64,000 nt of DNA from Pyrinomonadaceae bacterium (GTDB lineage: Bacteria > Acidobacteriota > Blastocatellia > Pyrinomonadales > Pyrinomonadaceae): the NCBI GenBank assembly GCA_036277115.1, contig DASUNM010000023.1, positions 496,001-560,000 of the forward strand. The letters are read 5' to 3'. The translations under genes were made by a program, and so were the position numbers. Positions 24,541 to 34,288 of the stretch are shown in pieces. The notes under the pieces were generated by a model. That model saw nothing but the letters and a program-made list of their open reading frames with translations, made no database searches and was not told the DNA's origin. Every line of letters begins with the position of its first letter. The first letter of the stretch is position 1.

Positions 24541-24580
24541 AACAAAACCGCCGGCGTGGTCGTCCGATCACGCCGGCGGC
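24541..24580 (-). terminator. Intrinsic terminator of the second S8 protease
   Basis: An 11-bp perfect stem (CCGCCGGCGTG, 24548-24558, with CACGCCGGCGG, 24569-24579). On the minus strand it is followed by TTTTGTTTTG. It lies about 35 bases after the protease stop. Confidence 0.92.
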
Positions 24581-24614
24581 TTAAAACGACCGCTAATGCA
24601 GGCCGGTAGTGACT

Positions 24615-26321
24615 CTACTGCACATTCACCGCCGTGTCGTCGATGACGAATGACGTTTGCAGCGTGACGTCCTCCTGGCCAAGGAAGTAAATGCGAATCG
24701 TCTGACCTCGGAAGGCGGAGATGTCAAATGTCTTCAGCACGTAGTTCGGGTTCTCGTCCAGATTCGAATACGTGGCCAACGTGGCCAACACCGCATTCGC
24801 CGTATTGCGAATTTGAATTCGCAGCGTGTCGTAAGCGGTCGTCGTCGTTGTCTCAGACGAGTCGATCCTTACCCAAAAACTCAGCGTTGCGGTCGTGGCG
24901 TTCGATGGAATCGTGATCGTCTGGTAGCACGAATCTGTGTGCGTCGAACCATAACCATCCAGCCAAGCCTTCCATGAACCCGTGCGCGGCGGACGTCCGG
25001 TTGAACTGTCGATGACGCCCGCAGTGGCGACCCAAGCCGCGGAGCCTGATTCGAAGCCGGGATTCACCAGCAATTGCGATCCGCCCGGCGGAGGCGTCGG
25101 AGTCGGCGTAGGCGTCGGCGGCGGTGGCGGCGGCGCACCACCGAAAATCGAATACAAGAGGCGGTTAGGCGAACCGGTGCCGGGATTAGTCACATGATTC
25201 AGGGTCGCGTTGCTGATAATCGCTGACCCCACCGTCGCTGGTGACGCACCCGGATTCGCTTCTAAATACAACGCCGCGACGCCCGCAACGTGTGGAGCGG
25301 CCATCGATGTGCCGGAAATCGTGTTTGTCGCCGTGTCGCTGGTGCTCCATGACGACGTGATGCTGGAACCCGGTGCAAAAATGTCGAGGCAGCTTCCGTA
25401 ATTCGAAAACGAAGAGCGCGCATCACTGCTGGTCGTCGAACCCACGGTGATCGCATTCGCGACGCGTGCCGGAGAATAGTTGCACGCGTTTGCGTTGCTG
25501 TTCCCCGCAGCGATCGCGTACGTAACGCCATCATTGATTGAATTGTTCACTGCGGTGTCCAGAGCTGAAGAGGCGCTCCCGCCAAGGCTCATGTTCGCGA
25601 CCGCAGGCTGACCGGCTGTGTGATTCGAACTGACCCAGTCAACGCCGGCGATAACGCCTGAGTTTGACCCTGAGCCGTTACAATCCAGCACGCGCACAGC
25701 CACCAGCGTCACATTCTTCGCGACGCCGTACGTCGATCCGCCTACCGTTCCAGCGACGTGTGTGCCGTGACCATTGCAATCGGTCGTGCCACGACCGTCA
25801 TTAATCGCCGTGAAGCCCGAAATAACGCGACCGCCAAACTGCGAATGCGTCGCGCGTATTCCGGTGTCGATGATGTAGGCCCTGACGCCAGAGCCGGTCG
25901 CAAAATAGTTATACGTCCCATTCAGCGGCAAGTCGCGCTGATCGATTCGATCCAAACCCCAGGTCGCGCCGGTTTGAGTCGCTGAAGCCTCAACTTCACC
26001 GTCCTCTTCAACGAACTCGACGCGTGGATCTTCAGCCATGCGACGCGCCTGGTTCTCGTTCATCCGAACTGAGAAGCCCTTCAAAGCACGGCGATAGGTG
26101 TGGCCCTCGGTGCGGTCCCCGCCGTGTTCGCGGGACAGCCGGGCGGCTTCCCCATCGGGATCGGCATCATCTTTGAGCACGACAATGTATTGGTCTTTGA
26201 TCTTCTTGTCGGTGCGGCGAAATTTGTTCGGGTTCTGCCCGCTGGCGGAGGGCAGAATGGGAATAATCGCGCAGATCGCGAGCGCCAGGACGATCCCCAG
26301 CGTAATGCAGAATCTTTTCAT
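24615..26321 (-). CDS. Secreted S8 serine protease, proteinase K-like, with I9 propeptide and C-terminal accessory domain
   Basis: 568 residues with AGGAGG upstream of the ATG. Signal peptide (1-28), I9 inhibitor propeptide ([20 protein letters not shown] to [14 protein letters not shown], ~40-110), catalytic domain with Asp in [16 protein letters not shown], His in [12 protein letters not shown], oxyanion Asn in [14 protein letters not shown] and Ser in [36 protein letters not shown] linker (~395) leads to a jelly-roll-like module ([14 protein letters not shown] to [10 protein letters not shown]), probably carbohydrate or cell-surface binding. Exported scavenging protease. Own terminator downstream. 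Confidence 0.95.
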   Translation of the reverse strand: MKRFCITLGIVLALAICAIIPILPSASGQNPNKFRRTDKKIKDQYIVVLKDDADPDGEAARLSREHGGDRTEGHTYRRALKGFSVRMNENQARRMAEDPRVEFVEEDGEVEASATQTGATWGLDRIDQRDLPLNGTYNYFATGSGVRAYIIDTGIRATHSQFGGRVISGFTAINDGRGTTDCNGHGTHVAGTVGGSTYGVAKNVTLVAVRVLDCNGSGSNSGVIAGVDWVSSNHTAGQPAVANMSLGGSASSALDTAVNNSINDGVTYAIAAGNSNANACNYSPARVANAITVGSTTSSDARSSFSNYGSCLDIFAPGSSITSSWSTSDTATNTISGTSMAAPHVAGVAALYLEANPGASPATVGSAIISNATLNHVTNPGTGSPNRLLYSIFGGAPPPPPPTPTPTPTPPPGGSQLLVNPGFESGSAAWVATAGVIDSSTGRPPRTGSWKAWLDGYGSTHTDSCYQTITIPSNATTATLSFWVRIDSSETTTTTAYDTLRIQIRNTANAVLATLATYSNLDENPNYVLKTFDISAFRGQTIRIYFLGQEDVTLQTSFVIDDTAVNVQ

Positions 26322-26558
26322 TTAGAGAGTCCTCCTGATTTCGTGGAAAGGTGTTTCTTCCGGGGGTGGAAGCCGATGGCTTTCAGGCGCAATGCGGTCC
26401 AACTGCACTGCGGTCGGGACTTTTTCAGAGACTGCAACGAAAGTTGCGGGACAAGGGCGGCAAAGTATAGCGCGAGGCAACTTCAGTCGATATTATTTTT
26501 TCATTGCGAGATTTCTCCACTCCGGCCACCGCAAGCAACCGGAGCGTCGGGAGGAACG

Positions 26559-28127
26559 CTATCGCTTCTCGTTCAATCGCCGAATCATTTGCGGCAGAGT
26601 GAGGAGCATTTGGAAGATCGAACCGGAGGCAAATCTGCGTGCGAGTGAGCGGAAGAGTTTCCCTGCATCCGGCGTGTAGTTAAACCACCAAACATCGGGA
26701 ACGGAAGGAAAGCGGTTCACGTGAATGTGTTGCGCGTTCACCAGTTCGAGCAGGCCGGCGCGGCCATGCGTGCGACCGAAGCCGCTGTGCTTTACTCCGC
26801 CCCACGGCGTCTGCGCGATGGCGTGCGTGTAGAGCACTTCGTTAACTGTCACCGTGCCCGCGTCAATCCGCTCGGCTAACGCGCGACCGCGGGCCAAGTT
26901 GTTAGTCCAGACGCTCGCGGTCAGTCCGAAGTCGCTGTCGTTAGCCAGGCGCACCGCCTCGTCATCCGTCCTGAATGTCATGATTGGCAGTGTGGGGCCG
27001 AACGTCTCTTCACGCATGATCTCCATTTCATGATTAACATTCGTGACCACGGTGGGCGGAAAGAACGGGCCGGGAACATCCGGAACTCGCTCACCCCCGG
27101 TCAAAGCCGTAGCTCCGCGGGCAGTGGCTTCGTAGACGTGACGCTCAACGACGCGGAGTTGTTGTTCGCTAATCATGGGGCCGAGATCGCCCTGCTTATC
27201 TCCAGACTGTCTCAAGCGTTTGGTTTCCGCGACGACGGCCTGCGTGAACTTCTCCGCGATGCTTTCATGAACGTAGCAGCGTTCGACTGATGAACAGGAC
27301 TGTCCGCAGTTGGCAAACGCTCCCCAGATGGCGCCGCGCGCGGCATTCTCGATGTGCGCGTCCTCGAGCACAATCATTGGATCTTTACCGCCGAGTTCCA
27401 TCACAACTGGAATCAAATAATTCGCTGCGGCTTCAGCGACGCGACGGCCGGTGGCGACACTGCCAGTGAACATGATCTTGTCCACCCCGGCGCCAATCAG
27501 GGCCGCGCCCGTCGAGCCGTCGCCCGTCACAACCTGGAGCAAGTCAGCCGGCAAACCAGCGCTCGTCAGGACCTGTTTGATCTTCAAGGCGGTTAGCGGA
27601 GTGAGTTCGCTGGGCTTCAGCACCACCGCGTTGCCGGCCATCAAAGCCATCACTACTTCGGCTATGGGCGTCGCCCAGGGAAAGTTCCAAGGCGAGATGA
27701 TCCCGATGACTCCAACCGGTTTGTAAACGAGGTACGACATGCGGCCCATCAAGCCGTAAAGGCCGATGTTGATGCGTTCGCGCTCGAGTAACGTCTCGGT
27801 CTTGTGCGCGAAGTGCTGCATCAGGTCGAGCGATGGCGTCAATTCCATCGCGACGGCTTCCGCAGCCGGCTTTCCGGTTTCGCGAGCGACGAGCTGCGCG
27901 ATCTCTTCCAGCTCTTTAAGAATGATTCGGCGCCCCTGCATCATGATCCGGCCGCGGTCACGATAAGAGTTCGCGGCCCAGGCGTTCTGGGCGGCGCGCG
28001 CGCGCCCGACGGCGCGGGCAACCTCCTCCGGCAGAGTTAGCGGGACGCGACCGATCTCTTCGCCAGTGGCCGGGTCGCGCGAGATGATCTCCGCGCCGGT
28101 GGTTTTGGCTGGAATGCTTTGCGCCAT
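26559..28127 (-). CDS. NAD(P)-dependent aldehyde dehydrogenase family protein
   Basis: 522 residues. It oxidises an aldehyde to the acid. Rossmann and catalytic elements: GVIGIISPWNFPWATPI, VVLKPSELTP, IMFTGSVATGRRV, catalytic Glu in VMELGGKDPMIV, catalytic Cys in FANCGQSCSSVERCYV (second Cys of the pair), EETFGPTLPIMTF, ALAERIDAGTVTVNEV. The C-terminal ~60 residues (NAQHIHVNRFPSVPDVWWFN to MIRRLNEKR) extend past the canonical end, as in some succinic-semialdehyde-like subfamilies. Substrate cannot be assigned from sequence alone. Divergent from pepP across a repeat. Confidence 0.93.
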   Translation of the reverse strand: MAQSIPAKTTGAEIISRDPATGEEIGRVPLTLPEEVARAVGRARAAQNAWAANSYRDRGRIMMQGRRIILKELEEIAQLVARETGKPAAEAVAMELTPSLDLMQHFAHKTETLLERERINIGLYGLMGRMSYLVYKPVGVIGIISPWNFPWATPIAEVVMALMAGNAVVLKPSELTPLTALKIKQVLTSAGLPADLLQVVTGDGSTGAALIGAGVDKIMFTGSVATGRRVAEAAANYLIPVVMELGGKDPMIVLEDAHIENAARGAIWGAFANCGQSCSSVERCYVHESIAEKFTQAVVAETKRLRQSGDKQGDLGPMISEQQLRVVERHVYEATARGATALTGGERVPDVPGPFFPPTVVTNVNHEMEIMREETFGPTLPIMTFRTDDEAVRLANDSDFGLTASVWTNNLARGRALAERIDAGTVTVNEVLYTHAIAQTPWGGVKHSGFGRTHGRAGLLELVNAQHIHVNRFPSVPDVWWFNYTPDAGKLFRSLARRFASGSIFQMLLTLPQMIRRLNEKR

Positions 28128-28145
28128 TGGCGGTGATTATCGCAT

Positions 28146-28248
28146 GTCAGAACCACCTGCGGTAGCGGGTGGTTGATCTTTATTTTTCGGTTGATTCCCG
28201 ACAAGCCACGATCAACCGCCCACTATCCCGACGAGTCGGGATTCTGAC
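28146..28248. repeat. GTCAGAACC-type palindromic element, variant B, copy 1
   Basis: It begins GTCAGAACCACCTGCGGTAG, contains GGTTGATC (28171-28178) inverted as GATCAACC (28210-28217), and closes with ATTCTGAC. Terminal GTCAGAA/TTCTGAC arms are perfect. A related copy follows the ABC exporter at 38395. Confidence 0.8.
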
Positions 28249-28318
28249 TGCGCTATCGCCGCCGTTCCGGACTCGGCTACAATGCGGGTTCAATTTTCTA
28301 AGCTGTGAGGAGAGTCGA

Positions 28319-29638
28319 ATGACGAAACCGCAACTAAAGGAATTTATGCGTCGCATGGACAAGGATTCCGTCGCTATCATCCCCGCCGCGCGCGAAGCCG
28401 TGCGCTCGCACGACACGAACTATCGCTACCGCCAGAATTCGGATTTTTTCTATCTGACCGGCTTTGAAGAGCCGGAAGCTATCGCAGTGATCGCGCCTTC
28501 AAGGGACAAGAAGTTCACCTTGTTCGTGCGGCCGCGCAATTTGGAGCAAGAGATTTGGACCGGTTATCGTGCGGGCGTGGAAGGTGCGGTCAGCGACTAC
28601 GGCGCGGACGAAGCGTACCAAATCGACGAATTCGACGAAAAGTTGCCGGACATTCTCAACGGCCCTTCGGTGCTTTACTACGCATTCGGCCACACCCTCG
28701 CGGAAATCGATCAGAAAATCATCGCCCAGCTCACGACCTTCCGCGAGATGAATCGCAGACCTTTCGAGCCGCCGACGACGATTGTCGATCCTACTTTGAT
28801 CCTTCACGAAATGCGGGTGCTGAAGACACCTGAAGAAATTGAGATCATGCAGCGCGCCGCAGACATCGCCGCCGAAGCGCACGTCGAAGCAATGAAAGCC
28901 GTGCGGCCCGGGATGATGGAATACGAAGTTGAAGCCATGATCGAAGCGCACTTTCGCAAGGAGGGATCGGCCGGACCTTCATACACGTCGATCATTGGCG
29001 GCGGCGGGAACGCGACGATCCTTCACTACATCGACAACAAAGATGAATTGAACGACGGCGATCTGCTGTTGGTTGACGCCGGCTGCGAATACAAAGGCTA
29101 CGCGTCAGACATCACGCGCACGTTTCCGGTCAACGGCAAGTTCACCGAGGCCCAGGCCGAAATCTACGACGTTGTACTTGAGACGCAGAAGTCATGCGTG
29201 GACATGGTGCGCCCCGGCGTGCGGCTCGAGGATTTGAAAACTCATTCGATCGAGATGCTCACCGAAGGCATGGTGCGGTTGGGACTGTTGAATGGTGATC
29301 CGAAGAAACTCATCGAAGAGAAAAAGTACATGCAATTCTACATGCACAACCTCGGACACTTTCTCGGAATCGACGTGCATGACGCGGGACGCTACTACCA
29401 CAAGGGCGAGTCGCGCCCTGCCGAAGCCGGTATGGTAATGACAATCGAGCCGGGCATCTACATCTCGCCCGACACCAGCCGTATTCCGGAAGGCTTCAAC
29501 AAAGATATTCCAGCGAAATATCTCGGCATCGGTGTGCGCATAGAAGACGACGTGCTGGTAACGGAAAACGGATCGCGCGTGCTGACCGACAAAGTGACGA
29601 AGGAACGTGCCGAGATTGAAGCGCTAATGGCGAAGTAA
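28319..29638 (+). CDS. pepP: Xaa-Pro aminopeptidase (aminopeptidase P)
   Basis: 439 residues from the ATG at 28319; GAGGAG eight bases upstream decides this start over an upstream in-frame ATG at 28169, which would read through a repeat. It cleaves the N-terminal residue before proline. The AMP N-domain (SVAIIPAAREAVRSHDTNYR, FYLTGFEEPEAI) precedes a pita-bread M24 domain with metal ligands in LLVDAGCEYKGYASDITRTF (two Asp), MHNLGHFLGIDVHD (His), MTIEPGIYIS (Glu) and GVRIEDDVLVTENG (Glu). Cytoplasmic, manganese-type. Confidence 0.95.
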   Translation: MTKPQLKEFMRRMDKDSVAIIPAAREAVRSHDTNYRYRQNSDFFYLTGFEEPEAIAVIAPSRDKKFTLFVRPRNLEQEIWTGYRAGVEGAVSDYGADEAYQIDEFDEKLPDILNGPSVLYYAFGHTLAEIDQKIIAQLTTFREMNRRPFEPPTTIVDPTLILHEMRVLKTPEEIEIMQRAADIAAEAHVEAMKAVRPGMMEYEVEAMIEAHFRKEGSAGPSYTSIIGGGGNATILHYIDNKDELNDGDLLLVDAGCEYKGYASDITRTFPVNGKFTEAQAEIYDVVLETQKSCVDMVRPGVRLEDLKTHSIEMLTEGMVRLGLLNGDPKKLIEEKKYMQFYMHNLGHFLGIDVHDAGRYYHKGESRPAEAGMVMTIEPGIYISPDTSRIPEGFNKDIPAKYLGIGVRIEDDVLVTENGSRVLTDKVTKERAEIEALMAK

Positions 29639-29647
29639 GGAATTGAA

Positions 29648-30472
29648 TTAGTCGCCGACAAAAGCCAGTTCTTTGGCCGACTCGATCAGGGCGTGCTTTA
29701 GGGCGAGTTCAAAATATCGCTTAAGGCCTTTCTCCATCTCCTCATCGACCTTAAACACAATGTTTTCCGTCAGATAACTCCTGATTTCGTTTCTCGATAA
29801 TCCAATTTGTTCGACATAGGTTCGTTCAACGTCGTTCAGGTTGGCCACTCCTTCATCACGCGCTGCCGCAAAATCGACCGCACGAACTTTTTCCCCGGCG
29901 TCTTTTCTCATCATCCACATCGCGAACACAAAACCGAAGCCGGTTAATTCGTGCCAAAGCGTGGCCAGGTCGTGGACGCGAAACTTTTCGCGCGGAATTT
30001 TCATTGCCGGGTCGCCGATGATCAGCGCCGCATCAGCGTGGGCCAGCATTGATTTCAGATCAGGAGCCGACGTTTCCCACTTAGGATCGAATCCGAGAAA
30101 CTCGCGAAAGATAATTTTCACGAGAGTGGCGGATGTGCGCGACGACTCATCGAGCGCGACGCTCTCGACCTTCTTCAAATTGTTTTTGCGCGTAACGAGA
30201 ACGACACTTCTTACGGCTGTGCGCGAGCCGACGCAGACATCGGGAACGATTGCGATTTCGGGAAGGCGTTGATACTCGATGACCGGAACCAGGGCCACGT
30301 CGACTTCGCCGTTCGCCAGCATCTCGGCACAGCGCGCAGGCGCGGTGTCGGTGAACAACTCGACCTGATCACGTTGGGAACCCTGGATGAAACTCCAAAT
30401 CAGGGGCGCGGTGTTTAGATAGCTGGACGCCGCAATGCGGGGCGGCGTCTGTTGCTGTTTGCGGTTCATCAT
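29648..30472 (-). CDS. mqnA: Chorismate dehydratase (menaquinone biosynthesis, futalosine pathway)
   Basis: 274 residues. MqnA converts chorismate to 3-[(1-carboxyvinyl)oxy]benzoate, the entry step of the futalosine route to menaquinone. The periplasmic-binding-like fold starts IAASSYLNTAPLIWSFIQGS; LANGEVDVALVPVIEYQRLP, VRSVVLVTRKN, VALDESSRTSATLVKIIFRE and DAALIIGDPAMKI are typical. No other mqn gene is adjacent. It is convergent with pepP (9 bases apart). Confidence 0.9.
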   Translation of the reverse strand: MMNRKQQQTPPRIAASSYLNTAPLIWSFIQGSQRDQVELFTDTAPARCAEMLANGEVDVALVPVIEYQRLPEIAIVPDVCVGSRTAVRSVVLVTRKNNLKKVESVALDESSRTSATLVKIIFREFLGFDPKWETSAPDLKSMLAHADAALIIGDPAMKIPREKFRVHDLATLWHELTGFGFVFAMWMMRKDAGEKVRAVDFAAARDEGVANLNDVERTYVEQIGLSRNEIRSYLTENIVFKVDEEMEKGLKRYFELALKHALIESAKELAFVGD

Positions 30473-30485
30473 CGATGGAGGCGTT

Positions 30486-30548
30486 AGAGTACCGACTTTA
30501 GTCGGAGTTTTGTAGTAGCGAACTACCCGACTGGAGTCGGCACTCTGA
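30486..30548. repeat. Palindromic element (GAGTACCGACTTTAGTCGG family)
   Basis: AGAGTACCGACTTTAGTCGG at 30485-30504 is inverted as CCGACTGGAGTCGGCACTCT at 30527-30546, around GTAGTAGCGAACTAC. It shares the GACTTTAGTC core with the elements flanking khpA. Confidence 0.78.
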
Positions 30549-30602
30549 CGCCGCTTTGCCGAGTGTCGCTTTACGTCTATTATTTCGTCTCCGCTGAAAT
30601 CA

Positions 30603-31235
30603 ATGCCGATTTACGACATTACAGTTCCGATCCGCGCTGAGATGCCGGTTTATGATGGCGACCCCGGGGTAAAAATCGAGCCGTGGTCGGCATTTGCCAA
30701 CGGCGACTCGTCCAATGTTTCGTTCCTGCATTTCGGCGCGCACACAGGAACGCACGTCGACGCGCCCGCGCACTTCATTGAAGGCGCCGGCAAGATTGAT
30801 TCATTGCCTCTGGAGAGTTTGATCGGCCCTGCACGAGTAGTGCGCGTGCCTGACGCTCTCATGGAGATTACTCCTGATTTTCTAAGCACATGCGATTTGA
30901 CTGGCGTTGAGCGAATCATTTTTCACACGCGCAATTCTGCGCTCTGGAATGAAAATTTTCGCAAAGACTTCACGGCCTTAACGCCTGAGGGCGCTGAGAT
31001 GCTGGTAAGTCTCGGCATTAAGTTAGTCGGCAACGACTATCTTTCGATTGAGAAGTTTCGATCCGGTCATCACCTGACACACCTCACGCTACTTCGCCAG
31101 GGGGTCGTAATCGTCGAAGGCCTGAACCTGTCGGGCGTGCCCGACGGCGATTACGAAGTGATTTGTCTGCCATTGAAGATCGCCGAAGGCGCGGGCGATG
31201 GCGCGCCGGCGCGTGTAGTGCTGAGAACGTTGTGA
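30603..31235 (+). CDS. Cyclase family protein (arylformamidase/KynB-like)
   Basis: 210 residues. Metal-dependent amidohydrolase of the cyclase fold; KynB members hydrolyse N-formylkynurenine. The signature HTGTHVDAPAHFIEG is present with YDITVPIRAEMPVYDGDPGV at the start and LVGNDYLSIEKF and HLTLLRQGVVIVEGLNLSGV later. No other kynurenine genes are adjacent, so the exact substrate is open. First of four genes whose starts overlap the preceding stops. Confidence 0.88.
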   Translation: MPIYDITVPIRAEMPVYDGDPGVKIEPWSAFANGDSSNVSFLHFGAHTGTHVDAPAHFIEGAGKIDSLPLESLIGPARVVRVPDALMEITPDFLSTCDLTGVERIIFHTRNSALWNENFRKDFTALTPEGAEMLVSLGIKLVGNDYLSIEKFRSGHHLTHLTLLRQGVVIVEGLNLSGVPDGDYEVICLPLKIAEGAGDGAPARVVLRTL

Positions 31236-31582
31236 AGGAATCAAAACCGGATCGTCTTTACCGCGAACGTGTTTATCGTATTGTTCGCCGCATTCCGCGC
31301 GGACGCGTAATGACGTACGGACAAATTGCTTACATGCTCGGCGAAGGTTATACGCCGCGGACAGTTGGCTTTGTGATGCATGGTTCCGACGACCAGACGC
31401 CGTGGCATCGCGTGATCAATTCGCAAGGCCGGTGCTCGACCACGCGCATCGCGCTGCCGTCCGACAAGCAACAGCGAATGCTGGAACACGAAGGCGTCAA
31501 GTTCGACGCCGGTGGCCGCTGCGATCTTGAAACCTATATCTGGAAGGCGAGACGACCAGCCACCAAGAGGAAGAAGTCATGA
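31232..31582 (+). CDS. Alkyltransferase-like (ATL) protein, MGMT family lacking the acceptor cysteine
   Basis: 116 residues from GTG at 31232, whose last bases overlap the cyclase TGA. The MGMT DNA-binding domain is clear (YRIVRRIPRGRVMTYGQIAY), but the active-site motif PCHRV reads PWHRVINSQGRCS, with Trp in place of the alkyl-accepting Cys. ATL proteins bind O6-alkylguanine, flip it out and recruit nucleotide-excision repair rather than repairing directly. Length is right for a stand-alone ATL. Basic C-terminus. Confidence 0.9.
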   Translation: MKESKPDRLYRERVYRIVRRIPRGRVMTYGQIAYMLGEGYTPRTVGFVMHGSDDQTPWHRVINSQGRCSTTRIALPSDKQQRMLEHEGVKFDAGGRCDLETYIWKARRPATKRKKS

Positions 31583-31995
31583 ACATGGATCCCCTCCAAC
31601 AGCGCACGCCTTATGACATCAGTCCGCGCCGCTATTCTGTATCGCACCAAATGGTGACGACCGCGTTCGAACTGCCCAACTTTCGCATCCTGCAGAATCT
31701 TGGCGTCGTCCGCGGAATTGTGGTCCGCTCGCGCAATGTATTCGGAACGCTGGGCGCTACTTTCCAACAAATGATCGGCGGCAACATAACCATCTGGACA
31801 AAGATGTGCGAAGAGACGCGCCGCGATGCTTTTGAGATCATCATCCAACACGCATCCGAGATCGGCGCTAACGCCATCATCGGCGCACGTTACGACACGA
31901 CGGAAATTGCCACTGGGGTTACTGAAGTACTGTGTTACGGCACCGCAGTGATCGTCGAACCCACCGACTCGAGCTACCGCGATGAACAAAACTGA
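31579..31995 (+). CDS. YbjQ/UPF0145 family protein
   Basis: 138 residues with a four-base overlap with the upstream gene. The heavy-metal-binding-like fold of this family is seen in VVRGIVVRSRNVFGTLGATF, MCEETRRDAFEIIIQHASEI and GANAIIGARYDTTEIATGVTEVLCYGTAVIV. The molecular function is not established. These proteins are often small homopentamers. Confidence 0.88.
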   Translation: MNMDPLQQRTPYDISPRRYSVSHQMVTTAFELPNFRILQNLGVVRGIVVRSRNVFGTLGATFQQMIGGNITIWTKMCEETRRDAFEIIIQHASEIGANAIIGARYDTTEIATGVTEVLCYGTAVIVEPTDSSYRDEQN

Positions 31996-32392
31996 AGACT
32001 CGCGACTTGAGCGCGCGCGTAACGCGTTTGACAAGGTTGCCTTTGCGGGGTTCCTCGGCCTTGAGTTGTGCGAGTTGAAGAGCGGCGACGTCACTGTCTG
32101 CCTCGACGTGCGCGATGAGATCAAACAGAATCATGGAGTCGTTCACGGCGGCGCCATCGCCTCGCTGATCGACACCGCCTCAGCTTTCGTAATCCTCACG
32201 GCCATCGACGAAAATGAACGAGTCACCACCACCGATCTCACCATCCATTACCTGCGGCCCGTGACTCTCGGGCGCATGCTGGCGCGCGCCAGAATCGTTC
32301 GCGGCGGACGCCGGCGATTTGTTGTTAACGTCGAGGTTGAAAACGACAGCGCGCTGACGGCGACCGCAGTAACCGGGTACTTGAAGATTTAG
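31982..32392 (+). CDS. PaaI-type hotdog thioesterase
   Basis: 136 residues. Acyl-CoA thioesterase of the PaaI/YbgC fold: GFLGLELCELKSGDVTVCL, catalytic loop NHGVVHGGAIASLIDTASAF, then TTTDLTIHYLRPV and ALTATAVTGYLKI. Substrate range unknown; phenylacetyl-CoA is the archetype. The start overlaps the YbjQ-like gene by 14 bases. Last gene of the operon. Confidence 0.9.
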   Translation: MNKTEDSRLERARNAFDKVAFAGFLGLELCELKSGDVTVCLDVRDEIKQNHGVVHGGAIASLIDTASAFVILTAIDENERVTTTDLTIHYLRPVTLGRMLARARIVRGGRRRFVVNVEVENDSALTATAVTGYLKI

Positions 32393-32526
32393 CCACAAGA
32401 ACAAGCAGAAAAGGCCCGAAAACCGCGGAAAATAGCCATAGACAAGGCGCGTTACAAAATGCAAAAATGGTTTTGGCCTGCTTCCCGCCCCGAAGCCGTA
32501 CAGCTTCCTACCGGTGGTCCTTTCCT

Positions 32527-34176
32527 ATGCATTCATTGTTTGACGCCCTCTTGGCACAGCACACTCGGCAGTTGACCCCTGTCCGCTGTGCGCACTCGAC
32601 TATTTCACAACTTCACCGTTACTTCGAGGACGTCGTGCTTGAGAACAATCTCAGCGCGCTCGTAATCGAAAGTTTGCCTTATGCGCCCAAGCGTTCGGCG
32701 CGAGAACTCGCGCGGGTACGTGACCTGGCGCGGGGTGGCCGCCGCACTTTCTTTTTCGTTGGTCCCACCGATGATGTTGCGGAGAGCATTGACGGCTCGA
32801 CCTCGTTCAGCACCGCCCCGGTGCTGATGGCGCACACCGGCCCTGAGCATGTGAAAGAGCACTTCGTCGTGATTGCTGATGCGCGCTTCTCGGCTTTGCT
32901 CGCGACTGTGCGAAACGATGAAGATTCAGGTGAGGACGAAGTGGTGTGGACGTTCGAACCCGACATTGTCTATTCGGCGCTGGAGTACCTGATGGCGCGG
33001 GTCCAGGCGGAACAGCCATATCAAGCAACGGCTTTTGAGAACGCGGTAAAAACTTCGATGCCGAAAGCGACGTCGTTGCAACTGACATTGAGCGTCACCA
33101 CAAAACTCGCGCACTTGTTGCAGGAGCAAGCCGGCCGCGAAATCGCGGTCAACCGCATTGCCACGGCGATTCGCGAATCGTTGGAACTCGGCGTGATTCT
33201 GCAAAAGACTGTCTCCGAAGTCGGCGCGGCGTTGAATGTAGCGTGTTGCGCTCTCCGCGTTGAAGGTCAGACGGAAGTTCAGGCGCTGAGCTACTCGTAC
33301 TTTGCCGATGCTGAGAAGGAAGCAAAGCTGAAACGGGAAGCAGTTACAAAAGCGCTTGACGAACTCTGTTCGACAATCGCCAGGAATCCGGAAATTTTCG
33401 TTCGTGATGGCTCAGAGATTTCAGATGGCCTGCGCGCTGAATTTCCGCTGGCAGTCGTGCCGCTGGTGTTTCAGGAGCGATTCATCGGCGCGCTGGAAGT
33501 CGTCGATGACAATACGTCGCGAACCTGGCAGGACAACGAAATCCTTTTGCTCCGCACGGTCGCCAACCAGGTGTCTGTCGCAATTAATCACGCGGACTTG
33601 TTCGCGCAGATGCAACAGCAAGCGCTGACCGACTCGCTCACGGGCTGCTACAACCGCCGCTCGTTCGAGATGCAGCTCGACCGCGAATTGCAGGTGGCCA
33701 CGCGACTGCAACAGCCACTGGCGCTTTTAATGCTTGACCTGGATCGTTTCAAGCAGCTCAATGATACGGTCGGTCACGACGCGGGCGATGATGCGTTGCG
33801 CAGACTGGCTGACTGTTTCCGCGAAGAATTGCGTGGCGTGGATACGCCGTGCCGTTTCGGCGGTGATGAGTTTGCCTTGATCCTGCCGCAGGCGTTCAGC
33901 GATGGCGCCACGGTCGTCGCCGAGCGACTGCGCAAGCGTATCGAGGAGATCGAAATCCCGGGGTTTGGCCATCTTACGGCGTCGATCGGTGTCGCGGCTT
34001 TTCCGCTGCACGGTGAGTCACGAGCCGAGCTGGTTTCGGCAGCGGATATGGCGCTCTACAGCGCAAAACGCGCCGGTCGAAACCGCGTGGCGGTCTTTGA
34101 CGCGCCCGAAGATGGCGCCGCCGATCTGTTCGCATCGCGCCGGCATCTTTCGGAACCAATGGAACACACCATGTAG
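32527..34176 (+). CDS. Diguanylate cyclase with DICT-like, GAF and GGDEF domains
   Basis: 549 residues from the ATG at 32527; an ATG at 32467 is also in frame, and neither has a strong ribosome-binding site. Residues 1-160 resemble the DICT sensory domain (SLFDALLAQHTRQLTPVRCA), followed by GAF (~205-360: ELGVILQKTVSEVGAALNVA, LRTVANQVSVAINHADLF) and GGDEF (~375-535). DSLTGCYNRRSFE starts the cyclase domain; CRFGGDEFALIL has an intact active site and the product-inhibition I-site RGVD lies five residues before it. It should make c-di-GMP from two GTP. Confidence 0.92.
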   Translation: MHSLFDALLAQHTRQLTPVRCAHSTISQLHRYFEDVVLENNLSALVIESLPYAPKRSARELARVRDLARGGRRTFFFVGPTDDVAESIDGSTSFSTAPVLMAHTGPEHVKEHFVVIADARFSALLATVRNDEDSGEDEVVWTFEPDIVYSALEYLMARVQAEQPYQATAFENAVKTSMPKATSLQLTLSVTTKLAHLLQEQAGREIAVNRIATAIRESLELGVILQKTVSEVGAALNVACCALRVEGQTEVQALSYSYFADAEKEAKLKREAVTKALDELCSTIARNPEIFVRDGSEISDGLRAEFPLAVVPLVFQERFIGALEVVDDNTSRTWQDNEILLLRTVANQVSVAINHADLFAQMQQQALTDSLTGCYNRRSFEMQLDRELQVATRLQQPLALLMLDLDRFKQLNDTVGHDAGDDALRRLADCFREELRGVDTPCRFGGDEFALILPQAFSDGATVVAERLRKRIEEIEIPGFGHLTASIGVAAFPLHGESRAELVSAADMALYSAKRAGRNRVAVFDAPEDGAADLFASRRHLSEPMEHTM

Positions 34177-34247
34177 TCGTCACCGAGGCCGCCTTTGCCT
34201 GCCTGATCGATCTCACTTAAAATTTAAATTCAAGCTTTGCAACTGAT

Positions 34248-34285
34248 GCCTGAATGGTTCGCAAGTCGAACCGTCAGGCTTCATT
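34248..34285 (+). terminator. Probable terminator after the diguanylate cyclase
   Basis: CCTGAATGGTTCG (34248-34260) pairs with CGAACCGTCAGG (34266-34277) with one bulge, followed by CTTCATTTG. The T-run is weak and the hairpin ends just before the next ATG, so it may act as an attenuator. Confidence 0.55.
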
Positions 34286-34288
34286 TGT

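Noticed and set aside
26100-26648. 182-codon forward frame opposite the second protease's start
   Set aside because: Overlaps the signal and propeptide coding strand of a clear S8 protease, with no motif of its own.
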